Counted from the stretch's first letter, positions 26,097-35,655 are shown. The stretch: DNA of 39,963 nucleotides from Neobacillus kokaensis (GCF_014656545.1 NZ_BNDS01000002.1:204853-244815), one strand, 5' to 3'. Made by a program: numbers and translations. Notes: generated from the sequence alone by a model not told the origin.

Positions 26097-27113
26097 TTAC
26101 TTTTGCAAACTTACTTCTTCTTTTTTAATTTCAGCCAGGATCTCACCATGATTACCTGCTGTTTCTTTTTCAGCGAGCAGAAAATCAAACAGAGAGTCTT
26201 CCAATATTTCTTTCTCATATTTTGTGTGACTTGATTCTTCAATAGATTCAATCACAGGAAGATTTTCTATTTCCTCGAGCAAACCATCAGCTTTTTCTTT
26301 AAGTAGTGCTTCCGAATCAAGTTCTAATAAACTTTCAATCTCTGATAAATAGCTATTTTCCAAAGTTGCCTCTATTAGTTCTTCACGATCCGCAGCCACT
26401 TCTTTTTCCGCTAAAAGAAAGTCATAAAGTGCCCCATTCAATGGTTCTTGCTCTTCCCCAGGAACATTCGTTCTTTCTTGAATTTCAAATGTTGGAAGTT
26501 CATCATTTTCTATAAACACATTCGCCGCCCTGTCAGCTGATTCTACGGGGGAAATTTCCATTAGGCTTTCGTTTTCTACTATGTAGCCAGCTTCCAAATT
26601 TGGTTCTTCTGTCAGCTCATTGATTTCTATATCTGTGTTTTTTTCTAATACAAACGAAAGTTTCTCGAGAAGAGGTTCATCTTGAATATTCGGCACTTCT
26701 CCAATATGCTTCGAAATAGAAGTTAAATCTCTAGTTGACTCTTTTACCAAATTGGGTAACTGTGACTCTTCATCAATGCTTGCCAACTCAATACTATTTT
26801 GATTTTTTAGAGAGTAATTGGACTCATGCTGATCTAATTCTTCCCCGATTTCTTCAAACACAGGTTTTTCTTGAATAAATAACAAACCAATACGGCTATG
26901 CATAAAATACGCTGCCAAAAAGATTAATAATAAAAGCAATAATGCTGTTTGCCACAGAGGGATTATGGAGACTCCAGCAAGACCAAACACAGATAATAAA
27001 AAGCTAATCATGACGACCGTCAATTTCCCTTTTAAGGAATAACCAAGCGGTAAAAAATAAAGTATTAACATTAGAACAGCCATAGAACATATGGCCCATA
27101 TAAACGTTACCAT
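26097..27113 (-). CDS. Acidic membrane protein of unknown function, first gene of the pilus operon
   Basis: 338 residues. Three membrane segments lie in the first 75 residues (2-22, 30-50, 54-72). The rest is very acidic, rich in Glu, Leu, Ser and Asn, and probably extended or helical. A motif occurs twice: LYDFLLAEKEVA at 229-240 and LFDFLLAEKETA at 308-319, the second near the C-terminus. I recognise no family. It ends 27 bases before the VanW-like gene, so the two are likely co-transcribed with pilB. Its place suggests a scaffold or recruitment factor for the pilus machine; that is inference only. Confidence 0.7.
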   Translation of the reverse strand: MVTFIWAICSMAVLMLILYFLPLGYSLKGKLTVVMISFLLSVFGLAGVSIIPLWQTALLLLLLIFLAAYFMHSRIGLLFIQEKPVFEEIGEELDQHESNYSLKNQNSIELASIDEESQLPNLVKESTRDLTSISKHIGEVPNIQDEPLLEKLSFVLEKNTDIEINELTEEPNLEAGYIVENESLMEISPVESADRAANVFIENDELPTFEIQERTNVPGEEQEPLNGALYDFLLAEKEVAADREELIEATLENSYLSEIESLLELDSEALLKEKADGLLEEIENLPVIESIEESSHTKYEKEILEDSLFDFLLAEKETAGNHGEILAEIKKEEVSLQK

Positions 27114-27337
27114 TTATCCACTTCCCTATAGTAGTCTTTTTTTACTAGTAAACTACATTTTTCTTCAAAAAATTTAATTTTTTGTTGATTTCTTCAAATA
27201 TTAGACAAAATTCGCCTACTAAATATTGTATAATACTTTTTAGTAGTTTTAAAGAAGCTTAATAATTTTATAGGAAGAAACACCTAATTTTTTTCAAACC
27301 TTAGCCTTATTATTTTGGATTATTAAGGAATGATTAT
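27114..27337. promoter_or_regulatory. Divergent pilus control region with two inverted repeats
   Basis: An AT-rich gap between the two divergent pilus operons. A consensus -10 TATAAT for the plus strand is at 27229-27234, with no good -35 at 16-18 bases. It is flanked by an inverted repeat, CTACTAAA (27216-27223) and TTTAGTAG (27239-27246). A second repeat, CAAAAAATT-T-AATTTTTTG (27166-27184), lies closer to the minus-strand operon and includes one AAAA-N5-TTTT box of the ComK type. A third palindrome TTTACTAGTAAA is near 27140-27152. I cannot assign a minus-strand promoter with confidence. Confidence 0.5.
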
Positions 27338-27787
27338 ATGAAAATATACCGTGATGAAAAAGGAATTACTTTAATTGAGGTTCTTGTGTCGATAACATTA
27401 CTTTCAATTGTCCTATTATCTGTTATGGGATTCTTCCCACAAATGGGTCTAATGAACAGTCACAATGAAGATAAGTCTAAAGCGATAAATATTGCTAAAG
27501 AAATACTTATAAATTGGCAGGAATCAAGTGACGTAAAATGGTTTGTGAAAACCAATCATGTAACGGGTTTTACACCTACTGATCCAAAAGTTAACTATAG
27601 TAATTTTTCTTATGACGCTGACTATTATTATTTTGAAACATCAAAAGATATATATGACGTTCATATTAAAATCAAAAAAACTCCTGATACAAGCTCAAAA
27701 TTATCTAGTGTGAATTATATAGTTATTCAAATGCTTAATAAAAAGACTGGAAATGTCGTCAGTGAGACATTTGGATATGTGAAATGA
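27338..27787 (+). CDS. Minor prepilin, PilV-like
   Basis: 149 residues, ATG with AAGGA 8 bases upstream. The leader MKIYRDEKG is followed by ITLIEVLVSITLLSIVLLSVMGF, a complete type III pilin signal with Glu+5. The remainder (residues 35-149) is a small globular domain without cysteines. Order with the next two genes recalls the pilV-pilW-pilX minor pilins that prime pilus assembly in other systems. The base composition is clearly more AT-rich than the housekeeping genes around. Confidence 0.85.
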   Translation: MKIYRDEKGITLIEVLVSITLLSIVLLSVMGFFPQMGLMNSHNEDKSKAINIAKEILINWQESSDVKWFVKTNHVTGFTPTDPKVNYSNFSYDADYYYFETSKDIYDVHIKIKKTPDTSSKLSSVNYIVIQMLNKKTGNVVSETFGYVK

Positions 27788-27803
27788 TGGGAGGAGATGA
27801 ATT

Positions 27804-28274
27804 TTGATACAGGATAATGAACGTGGGTTAACACTTATTGAAGTGTTAGCCACTCTTACCATTCTGTCCATTGTCAGTGTTATTATTTGGAGTATTTTTC
27901 TTCAAGGCTATAATTTCTCGCAAAAGGCTATTTCAAAGAACTTTATTTTGCAAGAATCAAATATTTTAATTACGAATTTAAAAAAGATACACCAAACAGT
28001 TGTCACATACGACATTAAAAGTGAGAACTGTGATGTTAAGGTTCGAAATTTGACTACATCTCCTACGCAGGAAGAAATTTTTGATCACGCTAAGATTTGT
28101 TATAAGATTCTCGAGATTAATAATGTGAATAGTTCTACATCTGGGACCATTGAACCGAACAAAAAAACAGGTGATCTTGCATTAAAAATCCGTGCTAGCG
28201 ATAAAAATAATTCAGATAATTATATCATTATTGATACATATCTTTATCGTGTAAAGGGGGTGGATTATCAATGA
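27804..28274 (+). CDS. Minor prepilin, PilW-like
   Basis: 156 residues. The start is TTG at 27804, set by GGGAGGAG at 27789-27796; no ATG in frame fits. The leader MIQDNERG precedes LTLIEVLATLTILSIVSVIIWSIF, with Glu+5 at the expected place. Two cysteines (in ENCDVKV and AKICYKI) could form a disulphide in the exported domain. It overlaps the next gene by 4 bases. PilD in the facing operon would process it. Confidence 0.85.
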   Translation: MIQDNERGLTLIEVLATLTILSIVSVIIWSIFLQGYNFSQKAISKNFILQESNILITNLKKIHQTVVTYDIKSENCDVKVRNLTTSPTQEEIFDHAKICYKILEINNVNSSTSGTIEPNKKTGDLALKIRASDKNNSDNYIIIDTYLYRVKGVDYQ

Positions 28275-29467
28275 ATAGGATAAAAAATGAGCAGGGATAT
28301 GCACTTGTAACAGTCATACTAATGATAACTTTGTTTACAATACTTTTTCTCTCCTTCACAAGTTTAGCATTCAATAGCGTAAAACAAAATCAAGTAGTAG
28401 AAAGAGCCTCTCGTTCAGTCGCTGCAGCAGAAATGGGAGTTTCCTATTACCAGGTTGCCATACAAAAAGCATTTGAATCTAAACAACAAATTGTAAGTGA
28501 TTATATAAGGGCAAACGAATCATTAAAATCAAACTTTAAAAGAGAAGCCACAATAAAAATGGCATCTGAGCTTCAAAACACAACAATCGCAGCCCCCTTG
28601 AATGCTCAATACTCCATGAAGAATTATGTAGTAATAGCTGATCCCGATCCTAGTTCAAATACAATTCGAATTAGCTTTAATATCATTGGCACTGATAATA
28701 ATAAAGATACAACACTTTTTGCGCAAATGAGTATAAACCTAGATTCAATCGTTAACCAAGCGAAAGAAGAAGTAGTAACCGAAAAAGTCCTTCCAACCTA
28801 CGATAATATAAATTTAACTTCAGGGTGTACAACGTTAGATTGTAATGAAGTGTATATAAACGGAAATGGAAATTTCTCAGGGAACAATAATTTAAAGGAT
28901 AATCAAACAATTTTCACAACAGGTTCCTTAGACCTTAATGGAAATGGTAATGAAAATAATAAAACAAACGTTAAAATTCATGCGGAGGGTTCCATTACTA
29001 TTTATCAAAACATGAATAGTGCAGAAAATGTAACGATTGAAACAAAAGATTCTGCTAGCTTCCTCCAAAATGTTCAAATTAGCGGCACATCCAAAATATT
29101 AGTCAATAAAACATTGACTGTTAGTCAAAACCTAGGAATTGTTAAAAACTCTTTTGTATATGTCGGTGGAAATATTACAACAACGGATCCCTACTTTAAA
29201 GTGGCAACGATTGGAAATAATTTAGATATAAGCACAGCCTCCAAGATGTGTGTAAATGGGAACTTAGCCGCAAAACAAATTACAGTTAATGATACCAGTA
29301 AGCTATATGTATTAGGGAAAGTTTGGGAAAATAATATCGAAAAACCTGGATACACAACTGATAGTGATACATTTCTAAAAGAGTGCGGAGCTGATGTACC
29401 CGTTGATTTTAAAATTAAATGGGGGGACAATGTGAACACTGTAGTCAATGATGTTGAATATAATTAA
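28271..29467 (+). CDS. PilX/GspK-like prepilin with beta-solenoid-like C-terminal region
   Basis: 398 residues, ATG overlapping the previous stop, behind AAAGGGGGTG. The N-terminus NEQGYALVTVILMITLFTILFLSFTSLAF is a PilX/GspK-type signal: Gly at the cleavage site but no Glu at +5, as in tip pseudopilins. Residues 35-165 resemble the PilX helical stalk. Residues about 180-350 show many short polar strands rich in Asn, Gly, Thr and Ser (VYINGNGNFSGNN, IFTTGSLDLNGNG, VKIHAEGSITI, SKILVNKTLTV, FVYVGGNITT), like a bactofilin-type or adhesin beta-solenoid. Four Cys at 186, 191, 327 and 372 could form disulphides. Probably the tip complex or an adhesin; that is inference. Confidence 0.8.
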   Translation: MNRIKNEQGYALVTVILMITLFTILFLSFTSLAFNSVKQNQVVERASRSVAAAEMGVSYYQVAIQKAFESKQQIVSDYIRANESLKSNFKREATIKMASELQNTTIAAPLNAQYSMKNYVVIADPDPSSNTIRISFNIIGTDNNKDTTLFAQMSINLDSIVNQAKEEVVTEKVLPTYDNINLTSGCTTLDCNEVYINGNGNFSGNNNLKDNQTIFTTGSLDLNGNGNENNKTNVKIHAEGSITIYQNMNSAENVTIETKDSASFLQNVQISGTSKILVNKTLTVSQNLGIVKNSFVYVGGNITTTDPYFKVATIGNNLDISTASKMCVNGNLAAKQITVNDTSKLYVLGKVWENNIEKPGYTTDSDTFLKECGADVPVDFKIKWGDNVNTVVNDVEYN

Positions 29468-29471
29468 CATA

Positions 29472-29517
29472 AAAAAGAGGTATGACCTAGTCGAAAAAAC
29501 TGGGCAAACCTCTTTTT
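29472..29517. terminator. Bidirectional terminator between minor pilins and the GGDEF gene
   Basis: A stem of AAAAAGAGGT (29472-29481) and ACCTCTTTTT (29508-29517) with an inner stem CCTAGT/ACTGGG (one G-T pair). It has A- and T-runs on both sides and overlaps the stop codon of the GGDEF gene. Confidence 0.85.
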
Positions 29518-31225
29518 AGCACGATGAATACTCAGCCACGCGATTCCTACCTGCCCGCTTCGCCCCTACATAAAGTGCCCGATCGGCATGCCGAATCAAT
29601 GCCAGCGCATCCTCTGCGTCTTCGGGTGCGGTTGCCACACCAATTGAAACAGTTATATCGACCTGCTGGTTTATTTGATCCAATGACTGTTGGAGCGTAA
29701 ATGGCCATTTAACAATTGTTTGCCTAATATGTTCTGCTAGTTGATATGCTTTTTCTTTTGAGAAATCCGGCAGCAGGACAACAAACTCCTCACCGCCATA
29801 GCGGGCCACGGTTCCACGTTCCCCCACCAGCTGTTTAATTCTCCCTGCTAATTCAAATAGAATTTCATTACCGCTTTGATGTCCATATGTATCATTTACA
29901 GTTTTAAAGTGATCAATATCCAAAATAATCAGTGAGAGCTTGCGCCGTTCAAACTGCATTAATTTTTCAAATTCATAGGTTAACAAGTTTTCGAAATATC
30001 GATAGTTATATAATTTCGTTAAAGAACAGCGTTCACTTTGCATTTTTGTTTGTTCATAGTGTTTTGCATTTTCAATAGCTACTGCAAAATAAGAACAAAG
30101 AATATCCAGAATCCTCAGCTGATATTTTTCGTAAGCACGTTTTTGCGTTGATGCAAGAACAAGTACCCCTATGAAGTTGTTGCTCCTTTCAATTGGAACA
30201 CTTAAGATACTCTCTGCATCTTCAGGTATGTATCCATTCGTATACTGCTCCCATTTCTTCCTATTGGAAAAAAGATAAGCTTTGCAGTTTGACCAGGTAA
30301 GCCCGCTGATCCCTTCAGTTTTTCGCAATGGCCGCATATCATTTGATAGTGTCTTCCCCATTTCAATTCGGCGGACCAATTTAAGTTCCTCGTCTTTTAC
30401 CTCTAAAATATAAGCATAATCCACTGGCATCATTTTGCAGATTTTCTGAATAAATAAATTTACAACGTCATCCACATGAAGGCGTTCGGCCATCTGGTGG
30501 CCAATTTCCGCTGCTTTTTGCAGATATTCATTGGCCTTTTGGCTCAAATAATAGAGATTAAGAAAGATTGATACACTAACAAATGGACCGCCAACAAAAA
30601 CAAGGGCTAACACTCCCACTTGGTTATACAATATGTACAAAACAATACCAATGGGGAAAGTAATGATTGTTGCAATCGTTTCAACAAATAAATCCTTCCC
30701 CCAAAAAGGCTCTTTATAAATAAAATGCAGATGAAGCGAGATAATAACTTGGTTTAATGTGTAACTAATAAGAGCATAAAGACCTGCAAGCCAAATGGCA
30801 TTATGATTACCTGCTAGTTTAGGAGAAACTTCCCCGCCAAGAGCATAATAAACGACACCGCTGATGAAGGATACGATAAAAAACATATATAAATTTAAAG
30901 GATAGCGAAATAATTGACCTTTTTCATAAACCTTTAATCTTATCAGTAAAACGATGACTGCAATTTGAGCAAAAATAATTTCAACAAATAATCCGAATTG
31001 CAAAAAGGTTGCAAGTGCGACCCACTGGATCAGGAAAACAAACATCTTGTTGATTACTATTGGCATGGCAGCAACCACTAATGTAAGCAGTAAAAAGGCC
31101 AATAGATCAACCCAGCTTCCAGAAGCTTGAGGAGGGGCGATTTTATATGTAAACCATAAACCTGCTGGAACCATTAAGATCCACATCAAAAAAACAGCCT
31201 TTTTTATTTGTGGTTTAATCTCCAT
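29516..31225 (-). CDS. Membrane GAF-GGDEF protein, likely diguanylate cyclase
   Basis: 569 residues. Seven or eight membrane segments cover residues 10-225. A helical linker leads to a GAF domain (about 240-390). The GGDEF domain starts at about 400 with SLTKLYNYRYFENLL and has its active-site GGEEF at 477-481 (VARYGGEEFVVLLP) plus ILDIDHFKTVNDTYGHQ, so synthesis of cyclic di-GMP is expected. The product-inhibition I-site RxxD is absent (GERG in its place). ATG at 31225 behind GAGGGGGA. The gene lies next to the pilus locus whose PilB has an MshEN-like domain. Confidence 0.93.
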   Translation of the reverse strand: MEIKPQIKKAVFLMWILMVPAGLWFTYKIAPPQASGSWVDLLAFLLLTLVVAAMPIVINKMFVFLIQWVALATFLQFGLFVEIIFAQIAVIVLLIRLKVYEKGQLFRYPLNLYMFFIVSFISGVVYYALGGEVSPKLAGNHNAIWLAGLYALISYTLNQVIISLHLHFIYKEPFWGKDLFVETIATIITFPIGIVLYILYNQVGVLALVFVGGPFVSVSIFLNLYYLSQKANEYLQKAAEIGHQMAERLHVDDVVNLFIQKICKMMPVDYAYILEVKDEELKLVRRIEMGKTLSNDMRPLRKTEGISGLTWSNCKAYLFSNRKKWEQYTNGYIPEDAESILSVPIERSNNFIGVLVLASTQKRAYEKYQLRILDILCSYFAVAIENAKHYEQTKMQSERCSLTKLYNYRYFENLLTYEFEKLMQFERRKLSLIILDIDHFKTVNDTYGHQSGNEILFELAGRIKQLVGERGTVARYGGEEFVVLLPDFSKEKAYQLAEHIRQTIVKWPFTLQQSLDQINQQVDITVSIGVATAPEDAEDALALIRHADRALYVGAKRAGRNRVAEYSSC

Positions 31226-31272
31226 CTACAGGTCCCCCTCTCTCTGAACTATTCGTCATTCAAGATGGTTCT

Positions 31273-31301
31273 ATTTTACCAAATATTGAAAAGGTTGTCA
31301 C
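31273..31301 (-). promoter_or_regulatory. Sigma-A promoter of the GGDEF gene
   Basis: Minus strand: -35 GTGACA (31296-31301), exact 17-base spacer, -10 TAAAAT (31273-31278) preceded by TGG (extended -10). The -35 overlaps the folC stop codon. It makes the GGDEF gene independently transcribed. Confidence 0.65.
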
Positions 31302-32620
31302 AATGAAATCGTCTTATTTTTCAAAATTTGACATAAAACTGGTTTTACTTCAGAAATAAAATAAAGAGAACCAGTAACGACTAGCATGCTATCAGATTGA
31401 AGATGGTGAATCTCTTCTGGAAGATACGATTTCCAATCATCAACAGCCACTTTATTCGGCGATTGGCTAATGTTCATAAAATCTTCTGCATTCGCAGCCC
31501 GTGGAAAATCAAAATTAACGAACACAATCTGATCCGCCACATTGTCCAGTTTGGCAATCATTTTGTCGTACGTTTTATCCTTTAACGCCGCAAAGATAAT
31601 ATGAATGTTACGGTCAGAATATCGGCTGGATAATTCATTCACTAATGTGGTTATCCCCTCGTCATTATGTGCTCCATCAATAATAACCAACGGGTTTTCT
31701 GAGAGAATTTCAAATCTTCCAGGCCAGTATGCATGTGTTAATCCAGATCTTATAGCTTGCTCTGATATTTTAAATAAACCCTGCTTATTTAAATATTGAG
31801 CTGCACTGATGGCTAAGGAGGCGTTTTCTGTTTGGTGCTGGCCAATCATAGTAATCTCAAGCTGTTCCAATGTTTCCGTGGTCGTTTGAAGAGAAAAAAC
31901 TTCCCCTCTTGTCACCGATTGATGGCCGCTGATTTTTAAGTCTTGACCCAAGCGGTATAAAGGCGCGTTCATTTTATCTGCTTGCTCTTCAATTACCTTT
32001 ATCGCTCCAGGATGCTTTACTGCCGTAAAAATAGGGATCGCTTCTTTAATAATCCCTGCTTTTTCAAAGGCAATTTTCTCATAGGTATCACCAAGAATAC
32101 TGGTATGGTCAAGTCCAATATTGGTGATAACCGATGCTAATGGCTTAATGATATTTGTTGAATCAAACCGCCCGCCTAACCCGACTTCATAGAGAACAAT
32201 GTCTACCTTTGGATTATTGGCAAAATAATAGAATGACATTGCTGTGATTACTTCAAACTCAGATGGTCCGCCAAGCTCTGTTTCCTCAAGTTCATCCGCC
32301 AACGGTACAATTAAATTGGTCAGGTCTAGTAAATCCTTATCGCTGATTGGCTTTCCATTTATACTGATGCGTTCATTAAAATGTTCAATATATGGTGATG
32401 TAAATGTTCCAACAGTATATCCTGCTTCTTGAAGAATAGAACGAAGAAAGGTAACGGTTGATCCTTTGCCGTTCGTACCGCCAATATGGACGGCTTTTAT
32501 CTGTTTTTCCGGAGACCCGAGCCTTTCCATCATCCATTCCATTCGTTTTAATCCCGGTTTAATGCCCAGTCTTAATCTTCCATGAATCCAATCTAGTGCT
32601 TCGTTATAGGTAGTAAACAT
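31298..32620 (-). CDS. folC: Folylpolyglutamate synthase / dihydrofolate synthase
   Basis: 440 residues. The Mur-ligase P-loop is at residues 47-55 (GGTNGKGST), with the folate loop TFTSPYIEHFNERISING and IIDGAHNDEG in the C-terminal domain. It adds glutamate to dihydropteroate or tetrahydrofolate. ATG at 32620 with GGGGGTG upstream. It follows valS by 71 bases, as in B. subtilis, where comC comes next; here the GGDEF gene and pilus locus come next. Confidence 0.97.
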   Translation of the reverse strand: MFTTYNEALDWIHGRLRLGIKPGLKRMEWMMERLGSPEKQIKAVHIGGTNGKGSTVTFLRSILQEAGYTVGTFTSPYIEHFNERISINGKPISDKDLLDLTNLIVPLADELEETELGGPSEFEVITAMSFYYFANNPKVDIVLYEVGLGGRFDSTNIIKPLASVITNIGLDHTSILGDTYEKIAFEKAGIIKEAIPIFTAVKHPGAIKVIEEQADKMNAPLYRLGQDLKISGHQSVTRGEVFSLQTTTETLEQLEITMIGQHQTENASLAISAAQYLNKQGLFKISEQAIRSGLTHAYWPGRFEILSENPLVIIDGAHNDEGITTLVNELSSRYSDRNIHIIFAALKDKTYDKMIAKLDNVADQIVFVNFDFPRAANAEDFMNISQSPNKVAVDDWKSYLPEEIHHLQSDSMLVVTGSLYFISEVKPVLCQILKNKTISL

Positions 32621-32650
32621 CTTGACACCCCCAATTATTTAGTAAAATGA

Positions 32651-32684
32651 AGGCGAGACGAATCCCACTAAGGAATTCGCCTCA
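32651..32684 (-). terminator. Weak terminator hairpin after valS
   Basis: Minus strand GGCGAATTCC pairs imperfectly with GGATTCGTCTCGCC; the run after it is TTCATTTTAC. It may reduce rather than stop read-through into folC. Confidence 0.4.
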
Positions 32685-32691
32685 CCACAGA

Positions 32692-35334
32692 TTAGCCTCG
32701 TAACTCTTTAATACGGGCTTCAACAATATTTCTCTTTTCTAGGTAATCCTTCTCTTTTGCTCTTTCTTCTGCAACAACGTTTTCAGGTGCTTTTTTCATA
32801 AAGCCTTCGTTGTTAAGTTTCTTTTGAACCCTGTCCACTTCTTTATTTAATTTATCCAGTTCTTTTTCCAAGCGGGCAATTTCTTCGTCAATGTTGATTA
32901 AGCCTTCAAGCGGAAGAATGATTTCTACGCCTGTGATAACGGCTGTCATCGCCTTTTCAGGTATTTCAACATCAGTGCCCATTTGTAATTGTTCAGGATT
33001 ACAGAAGCGTTCAATATAAGCACGATTCTTTTCCATTGATTTAAGAATTGTTTCATCTTTAGCTTTCACAATCATTTTGATTTTCTTGCTTAATGGTGTA
33101 TTTACTTCTGCACGGATGTTACGTACAGAGCGAATCATTTCCACTAACAGCTTCATTTCCTGGGCTGCTTCTTCGTCAGATAGCTCAGGCTTAACTTCAG
33201 GCCATTTTGCTTCTGTAATAGAAACACCTGCGTGCGGAAGGTTTTGCCAAATTTCCTCAGTGATAAATGGCATGAACGGGTGCAATAACCGCATCGTTTG
33301 ATCAAGGACATAAGCTAATATCGAACGTGTTGCTTTCTTTGCAGCCTCATCTTCACCATATAGTGGAAGCTTCGCCATTTCGATATACCAATCACAGAAA
33401 TCATCCCAAATGAAGTTGTATAATGCACGGCCCACTTCACCAAACTCGTAGCGTTCTGATAGTTTTGTTACATGGTCTATCGTTTCATTTAAACGTGTTA
33501 AGATCCACTTATCAGCAACTGATTTTTCCCCGCTGAAATCAATTTCTTCAAATGTCATGCCGTTCATATTCATTAAGGCAAAACGGGATGCATTCCAAAT
33601 CTTATTGGCAAAGTTCCAAGTGGCTTCAACCTTTTCGGTGCTGTAGCGTAAATCCTGACCAGGTGATGTGCCGGTTGATAGGAAATAACGCAGTGCATCG
33701 GCACCGTACTGATCGATTACCTCCATTGGGTCGACACCGTTTCCAAGTGATTTACTCATCTTCCGACCCTGTTCATCACGAACTAAACCGTGAATAAGAA
33801 CATCTTTGAAAGGGCGTTCGCCGGTAAATTCGACGCTTTGGAAAATCATCCTTGATACCCAGAAGAAGATGATGTCATACCCTGTAACAAGTACATCGGT
33901 AGGGAAGTAACGTTTAAAATCAGCAGCTTCTGTATCTGGCCAGCCCATTGTCGAGAATGGCCAAAGCGCGGAACTGAACCATGTATCTAAGACGTCTTTA
34001 TCCTGCTCCCAATTTTCAATATCGGCCGGAGCTTCGTGAGCAACGTACACTTCGCCAGTTTCTTTATGGTACCATGCTGGGATTCGGTGTCCCCACCATA
34101 ATTGTCTTGAAATACACCAGTCACGAATGTTCTCCATCCAGCGAAGGTATGTCTTTTCAAAACGATCTGGAACGAAGTTAACTTTATTTTCTTTTTGCTG
34201 CAATTCAATGGCGGCATCTGCGAGCGGCTGCATTTTAACAAACCATTGCGTTGACAGATATGGCTCAACAACGGCACCGCTTCGTTCAGAATGACCAACA
34301 GAATGAAGATGATCTTCAATCTTAAATAACACACCTTGTTCTTTTAGGTCTTTGACAATTTGCTTGCGGCATTCGAAGCGGTCCATGCCTTGGTACTTGC
34401 CGGCTTTTTCATTCATAGAACCGTCTTCATTCATAACAAGAATGCGCTCAAGATTGTGGCGGTTTCCAATCTCAAAATCGTTAGGGTCATGAGCCGGGGT
34501 AATTTTTACAGCTCCTGATCCAAATTCCATATCAACATAGTCATCGCCAACAATCGGGATTTCCCGGCCGGTAATCGGAAGGATAACCGTTTTGCCAATT
34601 AAATGCTTATACCGTTCATCTTCCGGATGAACAGCAACCGCCGTATCACCTAACATCGTTTCCGGACGAGTTGTCGCGATTTCAATGTGGCCGGATCCGT
34701 CTGCTAATGGATAACGCATGTGGTAGAAAGCACCTTGAATGTCCTTATAGATTACTTCAATATCAGATAAAGCTGTTTTCGTCGACGGATCCCAGTTAAT
34801 AATGTACTCACCGCGATAAATTAGGCCTTTTTTGTAAAGTGTAACAAATACTTCACGAACCGCCTTTGACAAGCCTTCGTCTAACGTAAAACGCTCACGA
34901 GAGTAATCAAGTCCCAATCCTAACTTAGCCCACTGTTCACGGATATGAGAAGCATACTCCTCTTTCCACTTCCATGTTTCTTCAACAAACTTTTCCCGGC
35001 CTAGGTCATAACGGCTTTTCCCTTCACTGCGAAGCTTTTGTTCAACCTTTGCCTGTGTTGCAATCCCAGCATGGTCCATACCAGGAAGCCAAAGCACGTC
35101 ATAGCCCTGCATCCGCTTCATTCGGGTAATGATATCTTGTAAAGTGGTATCCCATGCATGACCTAAGTGCAGTTTCCCTGTCACGTTTGGCGGCGGAATA
35201 ACAATAGTATATGGCTGTTTGTCCTCATCATCTTTTGCTTCAAAAAATTTGCCTTGGAGCCACCATTTATAACGACCTTTTTCAATTGTTTGCGGGTCGT
35301 ATTTGGTAGGCATCGTTAATTCTTTTGTTTCCAT
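32692..35334 (-). CDS. valS: Valyl-tRNA synthetase
   Basis: 880 residues, full length. Class I motifs are complete: HLGH at 56-59 ([15 protein letters not shown]) and KMSKS in [14 protein letters not shown]. The CP1 editing domain ([20 protein letters not shown]) and the C-terminal coiled coil that grips tRNA ([23 protein letters not shown]) are present. ATG at 35334 behind AAGGAGG. Expression is controlled by the T-box leader upstream. Confidence 0.98.
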   Translation of the reverse strand: METKELTMPTKYDPQTIEKGRYKWWLQGKFFEAKDDEDKQPYTIVIPPPNVTGKLHLGHAWDTTLQDIITRMKRMQGYDVLWLPGMDHAGIATQAKVEQKLRSEGKSRYDLGREKFVEETWKWKEEYASHIREQWAKLGLGLDYSRERFTLDEGLSKAVREVFVTLYKKGLIYRGEYIINWDPSTKTALSDIEVIYKDIQGAFYHMRYPLADGSGHIEIATTRPETMLGDTAVAVHPEDERYKHLIGKTVILPITGREIPIVGDDYVDMEFGSGAVKITPAHDPNDFEIGNRHNLERILVMNEDGSMNEKAGKYQGMDRFECRKQIVKDLKEQGVLFKIEDHLHSVGHSERSGAVVEPYLSTQWFVKMQPLADAAIELQQKENKVNFVPDRFEKTYLRWMENIRDWCISRQLWWGHRIPAWYHKETGEVYVAHEAPADIENWEQDKDVLDTWFSSALWPFSTMGWPDTEAADFKRYFPTDVLVTGYDIIFFWVSRMIFQSVEFTGERPFKDVLIHGLVRDEQGRKMSKSLGNGVDPMEVIDQYGADALRYFLSTGTSPGQDLRYSTEKVEATWNFANKIWNASRFALMNMNGMTFEEIDFSGEKSVADKWILTRLNETIDHVTKLSERYEFGEVGRALYNFIWDDFCDWYIEMAKLPLYGEDEAAKKATRSILAYVLDQTMRLLHPFMPFITEEIWQNLPHAGVSITEAKWPEVKPELSDEEAAQEMKLLVEMIRSVRNIRAEVNTPLSKKIKMIVKAKDETILKSMEKNRAYIERFCNPEQLQMGTDVEIPEKAMTAVITGVEIILPLEGLINIDEEIARLEKELDKLNKEVDRVQKKLNNEGFMKKAPENVVAEERAKEKDYLEKRNIVEARIKELRG

Positions 35335-35380
35335 TTAAATATGCCTCCTTATTTATGTTCATAAATGTACCGTTAAAATA

Positions 35381-35640
35381 AAAAAACTCCATTTCGTCAT
35401 AAAAGGACGAATGGAGTTTGCTTCGCGGTACCACCTTTTTTCCAATCACAAAACATGATTGGCACTTCATCGGATAACGGATTTCATCCGTCTTCTACTA
35501 CTTAGTCAGCATATTGACCTATTTCACAGAAGAAGCTCTTGGGCGACCTTCCGATGTTCCTCTTAGGAAATCTTTCAGCTTTTGATTTCCCTCTCTTAAA
35601 GCAGGCTGGCATCGTACTCTTCCCTGTCACAGCTTTATTT
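35381..35640 (-). ncRNA. Val-specific T-box leader of valS with terminator
   Basis: The conserved T-box GGTGGTACCGCG is on the minus strand at 35424-35435. After it comes the terminator: a stem around AACTCCATT and AATGGAGTT (35383-35419) followed by seven T. The 5' part (35530-35630) is stem I, opening with a GAGTA motif. GTC at 35545-35547 (in AAGGTCGCC) lies at the specifier position and is a Val codon. Uncharged tRNA-Val would stabilise the antiterminator and turn valS on. Boundaries are approximate. Confidence 0.93.
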
Positions 35641-35655
35641 TCATTTTATATTGTT

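Noticed and set aside
27166..27184. ComK binding site
   Set aside because: Only one AAAA-N5-TTTT box; a ComK site needs two at set spacing, and such boxes are common in AT-rich DNA. Kept only as an inverted repeat.
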